A stretch of 64,000 bases of DNA, taken from the NCBI RefSeq assembly GCF_000518685.1, contig NZ_KI912471.1, forward strand, positions 1-64,000, in the 5' to 3' direction. Numbering within the stretch: position 1 is the first letter of the stretch; the number at the start of each line of letters is the position of its first letter. Shown piece by piece: positions 8,012-16,061 of the stretch. The notes beneath the pieces are model-generated. The model was not told the DNA's origin. It did not search any database and saw only the letters and a list, made by a program, of their open reading frames with translations. The position numbers and the translations under genes are program-made. This stretch comes from Eubacterium xylanophilum ATCC 35991 (lineage in GTDB: Bacteria; Bacillota; Clostridia; Lachnospirales; Lachnospiraceae).

Positions 8012-8929
8012 TTATTGGACAGTCGAAATGTCATAAGGAGTACTTTGATATACATAGTAATTGAGCCAATTTGAGAAAAGAAGTTGGCCGGTTGAACGCC
8101 ATCTTACGATAGGCGCCTTGCTTGGATCGTCATTAGGGAAGTAGTTGTAAGGGATTGTAGGATTCATTCCCTTCTCTAGATCTCTGAAGTATTCAAGCGC
8201 CAATGTATCTGCGTCATACTCTGCGTGACAAGCTACGAAGAAGTGGCGGCTGTCCTTAGTTTTTGCAATTGTAAGGCCTGCTTTGTCGGATACGGCCATG
8301 ACCTCAAGCTCAGGATGTTCCTTCAAATCTTCCTCGGTTACATACATCGCTCTTGACTGTGGAGCATAGAATATATCATCGAATCCTCTGAAGAGCGGAG
8401 ACTTTTTCTTGACAACTTCATGCTCATATACACCGGACAGCTTTGTGTCAGCATCTCTCTTGTTGATTCCATAATAATGGTAGAAAGCGGCAAATGCTCC
8501 CCAACAAAGATGCATAGTACAGTGAACGTGGGCCTTGCACCAATCCATGATTGTGCATACTTCTTCCCAATAATCAACATTTTCAAAGTCTATATAGTCA
8601 AGTGGCGCACCTGTGATAATCATACCATCAAATTTTCTGTCTTTGATTTGATCAAAAGTAGTATAGAACGTATCAAGGTGTGTTGGGTCCGTATGGCTAG
8701 ATACATAGCTGGCTGTCTTCAAAAATTCCACTTCAATCTGCAGCGGAGTGTTGGATAGCTTCCTCAAAAGCTGAGTTTCAGTGATAATCTTTGTCGGCAT
8801 GAGATTGAGAATAAGAACATTTAGAGGACGTATATCCTGATGCATAGCTCTGTTCTCAGTCATTACAAATATATTTTCATTTTCTAGAATCTCTGTCGCT
8901 GGTAGAGAATTAGGTATTTTAATTGGCAT
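8012..8929 (-). CDS. metA: Homoserine O-acyltransferase
   Basis: About 305 residues from MPIKIPNSLPA, the family's usual start; the longer frame upstream adds 62 unrelated residues. It acylates homoserine in methionine synthesis. Counting from this start, the nucleophile Cys142 (MHLCWGA) and the His235/Glu237 pair (ACHAEY) fall at the canonical positions. The residue known to choose between acetyl-CoA (Glu111) and succinyl-CoA (Gly111) is Asp111 here (GAPLD), which leans towards acetyl-CoA but is not either standard residue. A GGGGGG-rich ribosome site lies 6 nt upstream of the ATG. No SAM-type riboswitch is visible in the short leader. It stands alone and transcribes away from the large surface protein gene. 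Confidence 0.95.
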   Translation of the reverse strand: MPIKIPNSLPATEILENENIFVMTENRAMHQDIRPLNVLILNLMPTKIITETQLLRKLSNTPLQIEVEFLKTASYVSSHTDPTHLDTFYTTFDQIKDRKFDGMIITGAPLDYIDFENVDYWEEVCTIMDWCKAHVHCTMHLCWGAFAAFYHYYGINKRDADTKLSGVYEHEVVKKKSPLFRGFDDIFYAPQSRAMYVTEEDLKEHPELEVMAVSDKAGLTIAKTKDSRHFFVACHAEYDADTLALEYFRDLEKGMNPTIPYNYFPNDDPSKAPIVRWRSTGQLLFSNWLNYYVYQSTPYDISTVQ

Positions 8930-9082
8930 TATGACCCCCCATTTCTGTAATTCTTTCCTATAAAGTCTATCACAATTAATAGAATTATTCAATGTATATT
9001 TAAAAATATTCCGACAGAAGTACTTTTCAATTTTGACACAGAATCTGACATATTTATGACACAAACTCCCTATTTTCGGGGG

Positions 9083-9111
9083 TTGACAAAACATTTTAAA
9101 AGTGATAATAT
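9083..9111 (+). promoter_or_regulatory. Strong sigma-A promoter of the surface-protein gene
   Basis: TTGACA, a 17-bp spacer and TAATAT: one mismatch from consensus. It predicts a leader of about 88 nt before ATG 9205. Confidence 0.8.
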
Positions 9112-9204
9112 ACAATTACGTTTCCATGAATGAATATACTTATATGAAGAGGATTGATTTGGAAATGAAAAAAATAACGCAATATGCGTAGAAAGAGGTA
9201 TTAC

Positions 9205-12200
9205 ATGTTAACCAAGAAAATCGTGGCATTTGCATTGGCTTCAGCATTAGCGCTTACATCTGTAGCAGCGCCAAATGTAGCAGATGCAAAAAAGGCTCAA
9301 GTTGTTTATGATCCAACAGACTCTGTAAACAATGGTGTTTACATTGACACAAGTCTGGTGCCAACATCAAATCCATCAGATATTAAAGTTGAGAATGGTG
9401 TTGTAGTTGCAAAGAGAAATGTCAATTTCCAGCTACACTGTTCAGTAGACTGTAGATGGGAAGTTGAAGCTCAGGGTGATTCTAATAGAGATTCTGTTTC
9501 TAATGGACTTATCTCAGTTGACAGATCCGGTTTAGTAAGAATCGACAAGAACACTAAAGGTGGTAACTACACAGTAAAAGCAATTGCAGAAAACGTATCA
9601 AATGACAAAACTGCAACAATCGAAATCAAAGTTAAAGGTGACGAGGATGCAGCAAAAGTTAAGAGCATTTCTTATGACAAGAATGCAATTGAGAATCCAG
9701 CTCAGATGAGAGTTTCAGATGACGAGAAGACATTGTACATCGATGGTTATGTATATAGAGAAGAGATTCCTGTAAAGTTTTCTCCAACATATATCAATGA
9801 TACAGAGATTACATTTGAGGAAGCTCAGTCTCAGGTCTATGAGCTATCAGATAGCAGACGTGCAAATAGAAATAACTCACGCATCACTACAAAAGCTAAG
9901 ACAGGTAGCGAGGCTTCTACAATCCAGTGTACAGTAGGAAAAGATTCTACAAAGTTCACTAACCAGGATTTGAAGCTTGTCGTTAATGAGCTCAAGAGAG
10001 TTGATAGTATTGAGACAACAGAGAAGGAAGCTGCTAATAGAACTTACAATATGAGTAAGAATCAGCATGCATCTTTCAACTTTGTAACAAATGGTGATAT
10101 TACACTTCCACATGATGGTGTAGAGAAGGTTGAGTTCTCTCTTAACCAGGATGGTGTAGCAATTGATCCTTCATATTCAAGTAGTACAGTAACTCGTTAT
10201 GATATCAATGACGTTGATGGCAAGAAATTTGCTACAGTAACTATTAATACATCTGGTCCAAATAATACATATGTAACTGTAGATACAGAAGAGAAGGGCG
10301 AGTTCAAGTCAGTTCCTGCTGTTACAGTAAACTATACTGTACATGGTGATACAGACAATGCTGGAACAAGTTATTCAAAGGACTTTACTCTTAAGTTCAA
10401 CACTGATGTTACTGCAAGTTTCACAGAAGCATTACTTGACTTCGAGGCAGATGATTTCATTTTAGATAGAAGTTATACTGTTAAGAAGGAAGTTCTTGGA
10501 GACAAGGAAACAGATGTTTACTACTTCGAGAGCAATGGTAGAAATCTTAACCTTGCAAATGCAACAGTAGCAAATGTGCCAAATGTACGTTCATTCTTCA
10601 CATCAAAAACTTTAAGTTTTGATTCACAGGATGCTACATACAAAATCAAGTATGAACTCAAAGACCTTGACAATGAGGTATTTGGTTCAGCTGCTGTAGC
10701 TAAGAAGTTCAACAACGCTGTAATCGGTGAAGGCGAAGTTGGAACAGATTCAGTATTGAAAGACAATTCAAAACTTACTCTTAAGGGTATCGGTTACAAG
10801 AAGATTGTTGTTCAGTGTACAAAGGGTACAGATATTATCAGCAAGAAAGAGTATGTAATTCGTCTTGTATCAAGCTCAGCTGCTATCGAGGATTTAAATG
10901 AGTACAAGATTAGCAAGAATGCTGATACTTGGTATGCACTTAGTGAAGGCGAAGTTGTACATATCAGAAAGGGTGAAGCAGTTCTTCCTGGATTCTACAA
11001 GAAAGATGGAACAAGATATGTAGCTGCAGACAATATCGGAAAAGATAACCCATACATCGAGTATGAGATTTCAGATAAGAATGTTGCTAATGCAACACTT
11101 GATTCAAGCGTTAACCAGTTCAAGATTTGTGGACAGAACGCTGGTATCGTTACTGTAACAGCTTATGGTACAGTTAATAAAGCTAATAGACAGACATTCG
11201 TTCTCTATGTAAATAAGGACGTTATGACATCAACATTCTCACTTGGATTTGATGATGCAATTTCAAGTAAGATGGTAAATAGTGACTATGTAATTGATGG
11301 AAAGCAGAAAAATGTTCCTATCAATGCACGTTCAAATATGCAGAACGCAGGTGTACCACAGAACCTTAAGTGGTCAATCAGTGATACAACTGGTGAGTTT
11401 GCAACAATTGATCCTACTACAGGAGCAATTACAACTAAGAAGTACAGCGATGAGCCTATCACTGTAACAGCTGTAGATGCAGCTGGAAACAAGGCTACAA
11501 TCACTTTCACAATTAAGAAAGTTGAAGCTACTGCAGTAACTGCATTGGGTCTCAAAGAGTCAGATACTGATTTTGAGAGAACTTCAGATACATCAGGTAA
11601 GTGCAAAGTTGGTAACAAATTTGCTCTTAAGGTAGAGAAGTATGAGCCAATCAATGCTACAGATGTTCTTGGAAAGAGCAAGTGGACATCAACAGATGAG
11701 TCTGTAGTTAAGGTTGATTCTAATGGTGTTGTAACTGCTGTTGGTGAAGGACAGGCTAAGATCGTTCTTGCATATACAGCTGGTGGTAGAACAACAGAGA
11801 CTGATTATACAATCACTGTTAGTGGACATGCAACAACTGTAACATCAATCCTTGCTAATGATATTGCGCTTACAAGAATTGGTGATACAAGAACAATTGC
11901 TACTACAGTTCTTCCTGCAAACGCAGTAGATAAGAGTGTAACATATACAAGTTCAGATGAGTCTATCGTAACAGTTTCTCCAAGTGGAGTTGTAACTGGT
12001 AATGCAGTAGGAAAGGCTACTATCACAATTAAGTCTGTTGCTAATCCTAACGTAGTTGCTAAGATTACAGTAACTGTTGGTGGACAGAGCGATCTCAATC
12101 CTTCAGATCCAGCTGCAACTGTAGCTCCAGCACCTTCATCAGCAAAAGCTGATTCAAATAAGGTTGCTGCTACAAAGATTAAGTCAGCTAAGAACAAGAA

Positions 12201-12441
12201 GGGCAAGAAGATTGTTATCAAGCTTAAGAAAGTTAAGGGTGCTAAGTATCAGGTAACTTACTCACTTAACAAGAAGTTCAGAAAAGCTAAGAGCAAGAAG
12301 GCTAGCAAGCCAACAATAACTCTTAAGAAGCTTAAGAAGAAGAATGTATACTTCATCAAGGCTAGAACATACAAGAAGATCAATGGTAAGACTGTATATT
12401 CTAAGTACACTAAGGTGAAGAAAGTTAAAGTTAAAAAATAA
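9205..12441 (+). CDS. Large secreted Ig-like (Big2) surface protein
   Basis: About 1078 residues from MLTKKIVAFALASALALTSV, a clear signal peptide cut near VADA-KK; AAGAGG sits 6 nt upstream, whereas ATG 9184 has no site. The body is beta-rich with repeated Ig-like modules. Two are clear Big2 domains near the C-terminus (WTSTDESVVKVDSNGVVTAVGEG and YTSSDESIVTVSPSGVVTGNAVG). Then comes a Ser/Pro/Ala linker and a very basic, Fn3-like ending (KGAKYQVTYSLNKKF ... VYFIKARTYKKINGKTVYSKYTKVKKV), probably a wall-binding module. Codon choice is visibly restricted (AAG, ACA, GTT/GTA) compared with neighbours. With the near-perfect promoter this predicts an abundant envelope protein. No enzymatic motif was seen. 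Confidence 0.85.
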   Translation: MLTKKIVAFALASALALTSVAAPNVADAKKAQVVYDPTDSVNNGVYIDTSLVPTSNPSDIKVENGVVVAKRNVNFQLHCSVDCRWEVEAQGDSNRDSVSNGLISVDRSGLVRIDKNTKGGNYTVKAIAENVSNDKTATIEIKVKGDEDAAKVKSISYDKNAIENPAQMRVSDDEKTLYIDGYVYREEIPVKFSPTYINDTEITFEEAQSQVYELSDSRRANRNNSRITTKAKTGSEASTIQCTVGKDSTKFTNQDLKLVVNELKRVDSIETTEKEAANRTYNMSKNQHASFNFVTNGDITLPHDGVEKVEFSLNQDGVAIDPSYSSSTVTRYDINDVDGKKFATVTINTSGPNNTYVTVDTEEKGEFKSVPAVTVNYTVHGDTDNAGTSYSKDFTLKFNTDVTASFTEALLDFEADDFILDRSYTVKKEVLGDKETDVYYFESNGRNLNLANATVANVPNVRSFFTSKTLSFDSQDATYKIKYELKDLDNEVFGSAAVAKKFNNAVIGEGEVGTDSVLKDNSKLTLKGIGYKKIVVQCTKGTDIISKKEYVIRLVSSSAAIEDLNEYKISKNADTWYALSEGEVVHIRKGEAVLPGFYKKDGTRYVAADNIGKDNPYIEYEISDKNVANATLDSSVNQFKICGQNAGIVTVTAYGTVNKANRQTFVLYVNKDVMTSTFSLGFDDAISSKMVNSDYVIDGKQKNVPINARSNMQNAGVPQNLKWSISDTTGEFATIDPTTGAITTKKYSDEPITVTAVDAAGNKATITFTIKKVEATAVTALGLKESDTDFERTSDTSGKCKVGNKFALKVEKYEPINATDVLGKSKWTSTDESVVKVDSNGVVTAVGEGQAKIVLAYTAGGRTTETDYTITVSGHATTVTSILANDIALTRIGDTRTIATTVLPANAVDKSVTYTSSDESIVTVSPSGVVTGNAVGKATITIKSVANPNVVAKITVTVGGQSDLNPSDPAATVAPAPSSAKADSNKVAATKIKSAKNKKGKKIVIKLKKVKGAKYQVTYSLNKKFRKAKSKKASKPTITLKKLKKKNVYFIKARTYKKINGKTVYSKYTKVKKVKVKK

Positions 12442-12461
12442 TAATTTACTTTATATAGAAG

Positions 12462-12492
12462 AAGGTCGGTATCATGCGATACCGACCTTTTT
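12462..12492. terminator. Bidirectional terminator between convergent genes
   Basis: A perfect 12-bp stem (AAGGTCGGTATC with GATACCGACCTT) and a 4-nt loop, followed by TTTTT on the plus strand. The last codons and stop of the minus-strand gene lie inside the stem. Confidence 0.9.
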
Positions 12493-14166
12493 ATATACTC
12501 TTTTTGAAGAAATCTTTTTATTGTTTAGGCCATAGAAGTAAACTTTATACTTACCTTTGGATAGCTTGATTGTTTTCTTTTTCCCGGCTATAATAAAGCT
12601 TTTATAATAAGTAGTGGTCTTAGTCGTTCGAAGTAGGATAATAAGGGTTTTCTTGCTTTTTTTACCTTTAATCCACTTAAATGTAACTATATGTTTTTTT
12701 CCACTCTTTTTTTTGCTAATGAACTTAATCCTCTTTGGTGGTTTAATTAAGCCAGATTTTTTGTACTTTTTAAGGACCTTATTCATCTTGTCACTGGCTA
12801 TCGAAGTTTTCTTTGCGATTGAAGGATTGCCAGTGGGAGAGGGCGATGCGGCTGGTGTTACTGTTGGCCTAGGTGTAGGATCCACATCTCCATCTTTTCG
12901 CTGTCTTATACAGAAAAATCTTCCGCTGTCATTGGAGTAATATAGATTTCCACTCTCATCTGCGGCTATATCTGATATACAGAATTGCTTGTCATTGACT
13001 GGTTCAAATACTGTATTGATTTCAGAATATTGCTCTTTATCATAAAGATAAGTTAAACTATATATTCCGCCAGGTGGAAAGTTTTGTGTAAAGTAAATTG
13101 ATATCTTATGTTCGGAAGAATTATTTACTTCCGAGATAAGAGGAGTGGACTTGATATCTGCCAAGGGATTCCCTTCTCTTCGAATAACTTTTTTCTGGCT
13201 AAAGTCTTTGTTTAAAATTGTTATACAACCCTCAGAATTTTGATAGCTACAGGTGAAAATCTTATTCTTATATATTATAGGAGCAGTGGTACAATTGGCA
13301 TTGCTTAGCTTGTTCTCTCCTAGAGACTCACCTATTAAATCAGTTATCTTTCCATCACCATCAAGAGAAAATCTATATATATTTGCTGCAGTCGAATTGA
13401 GATAGAAGCATCCGCTTTCGGCATCATATATGACACTTGAGCGAATTTTCTTAGTGTCCACAAGGGGAGTATCTTCGATATCCTTTACATCATAGAGAAT
13501 ATTTTCCGTTGCATCATGGATGACTATCTTACCATTGTCGCCACCAAATACTATGTATTTTCCATCAGTCGCAGCCCCACTCCAATAGAATCCGCAGGGA
13601 TCCTCATCGCAGGAGTACCTCCAAGCTTCTTTCCCGGTATCAGCATTTATTCCATAAAAAGCTCCTTCAGTTCCGGCACCATTGGTTACTCCGGTGTAAA
13701 TCATTCCCTCATGATATAGAATATTGCATAGAGATTGACCTTCCTGCATATTGAATGTCCATTTTTGAGAAAATGTTCCGATATCAATACATACAATATT
13801 TCCCTTGCTGAGTGGAATATATAAACTATCATCCTGTAGGATCATCTTACAAGCGGAATTCATCTCGGTTGCTAAATCCAGCTTTTTGAGAATATTGCCA
13901 TTATAATCAAGGCAATATAAGCTTTTATAGCTATATATATAGATGTTTGATGCTGTAAAGCAGGGTGTGGAGTTGTAAGCTGTTCCTGTTGTTTCTCTGA
14001 ATTTCACGGACCATTTTACAAAGCCTTTATCAGGTGTTTGTGCTGTGGTGATATGTTTAGTCACATAATCGCAGTCCGAAGCGGCTTGGGATGCAGGAGC
14101 AAATGCCATTGTAGTGGCCACAACCGCGGTTAGGACAGTGCTAATAAGTCTGTTAGGTAGTTTCAT
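12472..14166 (-). CDS. Secreted PQQ-like beta-propeller protein with basic C-terminus
   Basis: About 564 residues from MKLPNRLISTVLTAVVATTMAFAPASQA, a signal peptide cut at AxA; GGAGG lies 7 nt upstream, which decides against the longer start. The body has repeated blades: YLYCLDYNGNILKKLDL-like, IVCIDIGTFSQKWTFNM, FYGINADTGKEAWRYS and IVIHDATENILYDV. These are the pattern of PQQ/pyrrolo-quinoline-like propellers, used mostly for binding. A Pro/Thr linker then leads into a Lys-rich beta module that ends at VGIA. It shares the signal peptide-body-linker-basic tail plan with the surface protein next to it, and shares the terminator. Ligand unknown. Confidence 0.75.
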   Translation of the reverse strand: MKLPNRLISTVLTAVVATTMAFAPASQAASDCDYVTKHITTAQTPDKGFVKWSVKFRETTGTAYNSTPCFTASNIYIYSYKSLYCLDYNGNILKKLDLATEMNSACKMILQDDSLYIPLSKGNIVCIDIGTFSQKWTFNMQEGQSLCNILYHEGMIYTGVTNGAGTEGAFYGINADTGKEAWRYSCDEDPCGFYWSGAATDGKYIVFGGDNGKIVIHDATENILYDVKDIEDTPLVDTKKIRSSVIYDAESGCFYLNSTAANIYRFSLDGDGKITDLIGESLGENKLSNANCTTAPIIYKNKIFTCSYQNSEGCITILNKDFSQKKVIRREGNPLADIKSTPLISEVNNSSEHKISIYFTQNFPPGGIYSLTYLYDKEQYSEINTVFEPVNDKQFCISDIAADESGNLYYSNDSGRFFCIRQRKDGDVDPTPRPTVTPAASPSPTGNPSIAKKTSIASDKMNKVLKKYKKSGLIKPPKRIKFISKKKSGKKHIVTFKWIKGKKSKKTLIILLRTTKTTTYYKSFIIAGKKKTIKLSKGKYKVYFYGLNNKKISSKRVYKKVGIA

Positions 14167-14216
14167 GTTAGTTTCCTCCGTTATTGTTCTTGTCCTTCTC
14201 AAGTGAAGGTGTTCTT

Positions 14217-14245
14217 ATTATAACACAATGAAGAGAGTTTGAAAA
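14217..14245 (-). promoter_or_regulatory. Putative promoter of the beta-propeller gene
   Basis: Read on the minus strand: TTTTCA, 17 bp, TATAAT. The -35 matches only four of six bases. It is back to back with the DUF4430 promoter. Confidence 0.45.
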
Positions 14246-14254
14246 TGCACTTTC

Positions 14255-14283
14255 TTGACGATATATGCCTAATTTGTTATAAT
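14255..14283 (+). promoter_or_regulatory. Promoter of the DUF4430-ECF operon
   Basis: TTGACG, a 17-bp spacer and TATAAT. The leader is only about 40 nt, too short for a cobalamin riboswitch. AAAGGA (14310-14315) is 13 nt from the ATG, and a CGGA-TATT-TCCG hairpin lies between them; folding would bring the two to normal spacing. Confidence 0.75.
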
Positions 14284-14328
14284 TATACTTGTGTTTAAAA
14301 GCATTATCGAAAGGACGGATATTTCCGC

Positions 14329-15189
14329 ATGTTGGATACAAGAAAAAAGATTGTTATTTTTTGTGTTGTTGCATTGTTTGCAACTTTTTGTCTTATTCAC
14401 TTTAGTGGCGAGGATGATACCAAAAAGGTAGATACTAAACCAGCTGATTTTGTTACAGAGACTGTCACTGGTACGAGTATTGTGGCCCCAGTGGAGAAGG
14501 AGACTACTTCTGTAGAAAAACATGATAAGAAGCCAAATAAAGAGGATAAAACCCAAAAAAACAAGAAAAAAACGGTAGAAGATAGGGCTACGACTAAAAA
14601 GGTCGGGGCCCTTAACAATTCAGGTGAAGTCAAAAAAGATGCTGACAATAAGGATAATGGCTATAAAAATGCCAAGGGAAATTCGGCTAAAAAACCTGCT
14701 TCCAAGGCAAAGGATAGTCAAGCATCCCCGAATGTTGACTTAGATTCAAATAAAGTTTCTGATAACCGTATATCTAGTAAAAAAAGCGCAGAAGAAACCA
14801 AAGCGAAGACTTGTGAGCTTAGCATTGATTGCTCTGAAGTATTCAAGTATCTTGATTTGGCTAAACCCAATATCACTAAGGTTATTCCTGGGGATGGGAA
14901 CATTTTCTCAGGTAATGTGGAGATAAAGCAAGGTGACACGGTATTCTCGGTTGTCAAGAGAGTGTGTGAGAGAGAAAAAATCCAGCTTGATTATGAGATG
15001 GTTCCCATGTACAAAACCTACTACATAAAGGGAATAAGTAACTTGTATGAGTTCGATTGCGGAGATGAGAGCGGTTGGATGTACCGTGTTAATGGAGTCT
15101 TGCCCAATGTTGGATGCAGTGGTTTTAACGTAAAGGACAAGGATAAGGTTCAGCTTTTCTATACTTGTAAAAAGCAGTTTGATGTATAG
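14329..15189 (+). CDS. DUF4430 (transcobalamin-like) surface protein
   Basis: A 286-residue protein. An N-terminal hydrophobic segment (6-24) acts as a signal or anchor; I see no proper lipobox. Residues 30-170 are a Lys/Asp/Thr-rich, low-complexity spacer. The C-terminus (~200-286) is DUF4430: GDTVFSVVKRVCE, YYIKGISNLYEFDCGDESGWMYRVNGVLPNVGCSGFNVKDKDKVQLFYT. This domain is homologous to the C-terminal domain of intrinsic factor and transcobalamin. Genes of this type are commonly annotated as an additional component of the predicted cobalamin ECF transporter, and the three genes of such a transporter follow at 26 bp. It probably captures a corrinoid outside the cell; binding is inferred. Confidence 0.8.
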   Translation: MLDTRKKIVIFCVVALFATFCLIHFSGEDDTKKVDTKPADFVTETVTGTSIVAPVEKETTSVEKHDKKPNKEDKTQKNKKKTVEDRATTKKVGALNNSGEVKKDADNKDNGYKNAKGNSAKKPASKAKDSQASPNVDLDSNKVSDNRISSKKSAEETKAKTCELSIDCSEVFKYLDLAKPNITKVIPGDGNIFSGNVEIKQGDTVFSVVKRVCEREKIQLDYEMVPMYKTYYIKGISNLYEFDCGDESGWMYRVNGVLPNVGCSGFNVKDKDKVQLFYTCKKQFDV

Positions 15190-15215
15190 AGTTTAGACGA
15201 TTAGAGGTAAGAAGA

Positions 15216-16058
15216 TTGAATTATTTTGGAAAGTTTCATCCGACAATAATTATGCTATACTACTTTATTGCGGTATTTCTCAACGTATATTATTTTGACT
15301 TAGGTGTAAGTCTTGTTTTTTTCTTAAGTCAGATTTTTTCATATATATATTATAAGGGAGTTAATAAAGGAGTTAAATTTGTTCTCAAGGGAATTATTCT
15401 CATCGAGATAATTGCCGTCCTCAATTCAGTGATAAATGGTCGGGGCATGACCATCTTTCTTACTGTTTTGGGACAGAAAATAATGCTTGAAAGCTATATA
15501 TATGGCACCAATCTCGGTTTGATTCTTGTGGGAACCCTTCTTCTGTTTGGGGGATACAATGAGTTGATGTCATCTGGAAAGATAATGACTGTTTTGGGAA
15601 AACATTTCCCTGGAATAGCAATGTCATTTTCTACAGTTTTAATGTTTGTAGAAAAGATAAAATGGCTATATGGCAAACTTCGAGAGAACAATCATCTGGG
15701 AATTCCACTTATAAATACTATAACTGCCTTGTCACTGGAGGAGGCGGTAGATACCGGCATGTCCATGGAGTATCGCGGATACGGAAAGGGTGGAAAGCGA
15801 ACAAGTATCTACTCAAAGGATTTTGTAAAAAAAGATATAATATTTGCGTTGATTATTGTTACGCTAAGTATACTGAGCATTGTGCTTTATAAGAATTCAC
15901 AGACGCATATATATATATATCCATATCTAGATATGAACTTTGATGGACTTGGATTATCGACATATGGTCTGTTGGGAGGAATATTTATACTTCCTTTTAT
16001 CATCAATATTACTAAAGAAATCAAGTGGAAATTTGCAATTAAACAGATAAGGAGTTAA
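15216..16058 (+). CDS. cbrV: ECF transporter T component (CbrV-like)
   Basis: A 280-residue integral membrane protein with about six hydrophobic segments (near 12-30, 35-55, 62-80, 95-115, 213-230, 250-270). A cytosolic helix pair ends with EEAVDTGMSMEYRGYGKGGKRT, the variant of the A-R-G coupling motif that contacts the ATPases. It starts at TTG with an AGAGGTAAG site. It should couple ATP hydrolysis by the next protein to vitamin uptake by the S component. The cbrV name follows gene order with a DUF4430 protein and is inference; T components alone do not define the substrate. Confidence 0.8.
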   Translation: MNYFGKFHPTIIMLYYFIAVFLNVYYFDLGVSLVFFLSQIFSYIYYKGVNKGVKFVLKGIILIEIIAVLNSVINGRGMTIFLTVLGQKIMLESYIYGTNLGLILVGTLLLFGGYNELMSSGKIMTVLGKHFPGIAMSFSTVLMFVEKIKWLYGKLRENNHLGIPLINTITALSLEEAVDTGMSMEYRGYGKGGKRTSIYSKDFVKKDIIFALIIVTLSILSIVLYKNSQTHIYIYPYLDMNFDGLGLSTYGLLGGIFILPFIINITKEIKWKFAIKQIRS

Positions 16059-16061
16059 GTC

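Noticed and set aside
8930-9080. SAM riboswitch upstream of metA
   Set aside because: The region lacks the characteristic multi-stem arrangement and conserved core; only AT-rich promoter-like sequence is visible.
8930-9115. N-terminal extension of metA by 62 residues
   Set aside because: The extension is unlike the family, lies over the promoter region, and MPIKIP restores canonical catalytic numbering.
11286-12221. Long open frames antisense to the large surface-protein gene
   Set aside because: They result from the strong codon bias of the sense gene; no ribosome sites and no protein-like features.
14200-14328. Cobalamin riboswitch upstream of the DUF4430-ECF operon
   Set aside because: Only about 40 nt lie between promoter and ATG, and no B12-box-like sequence was seen.
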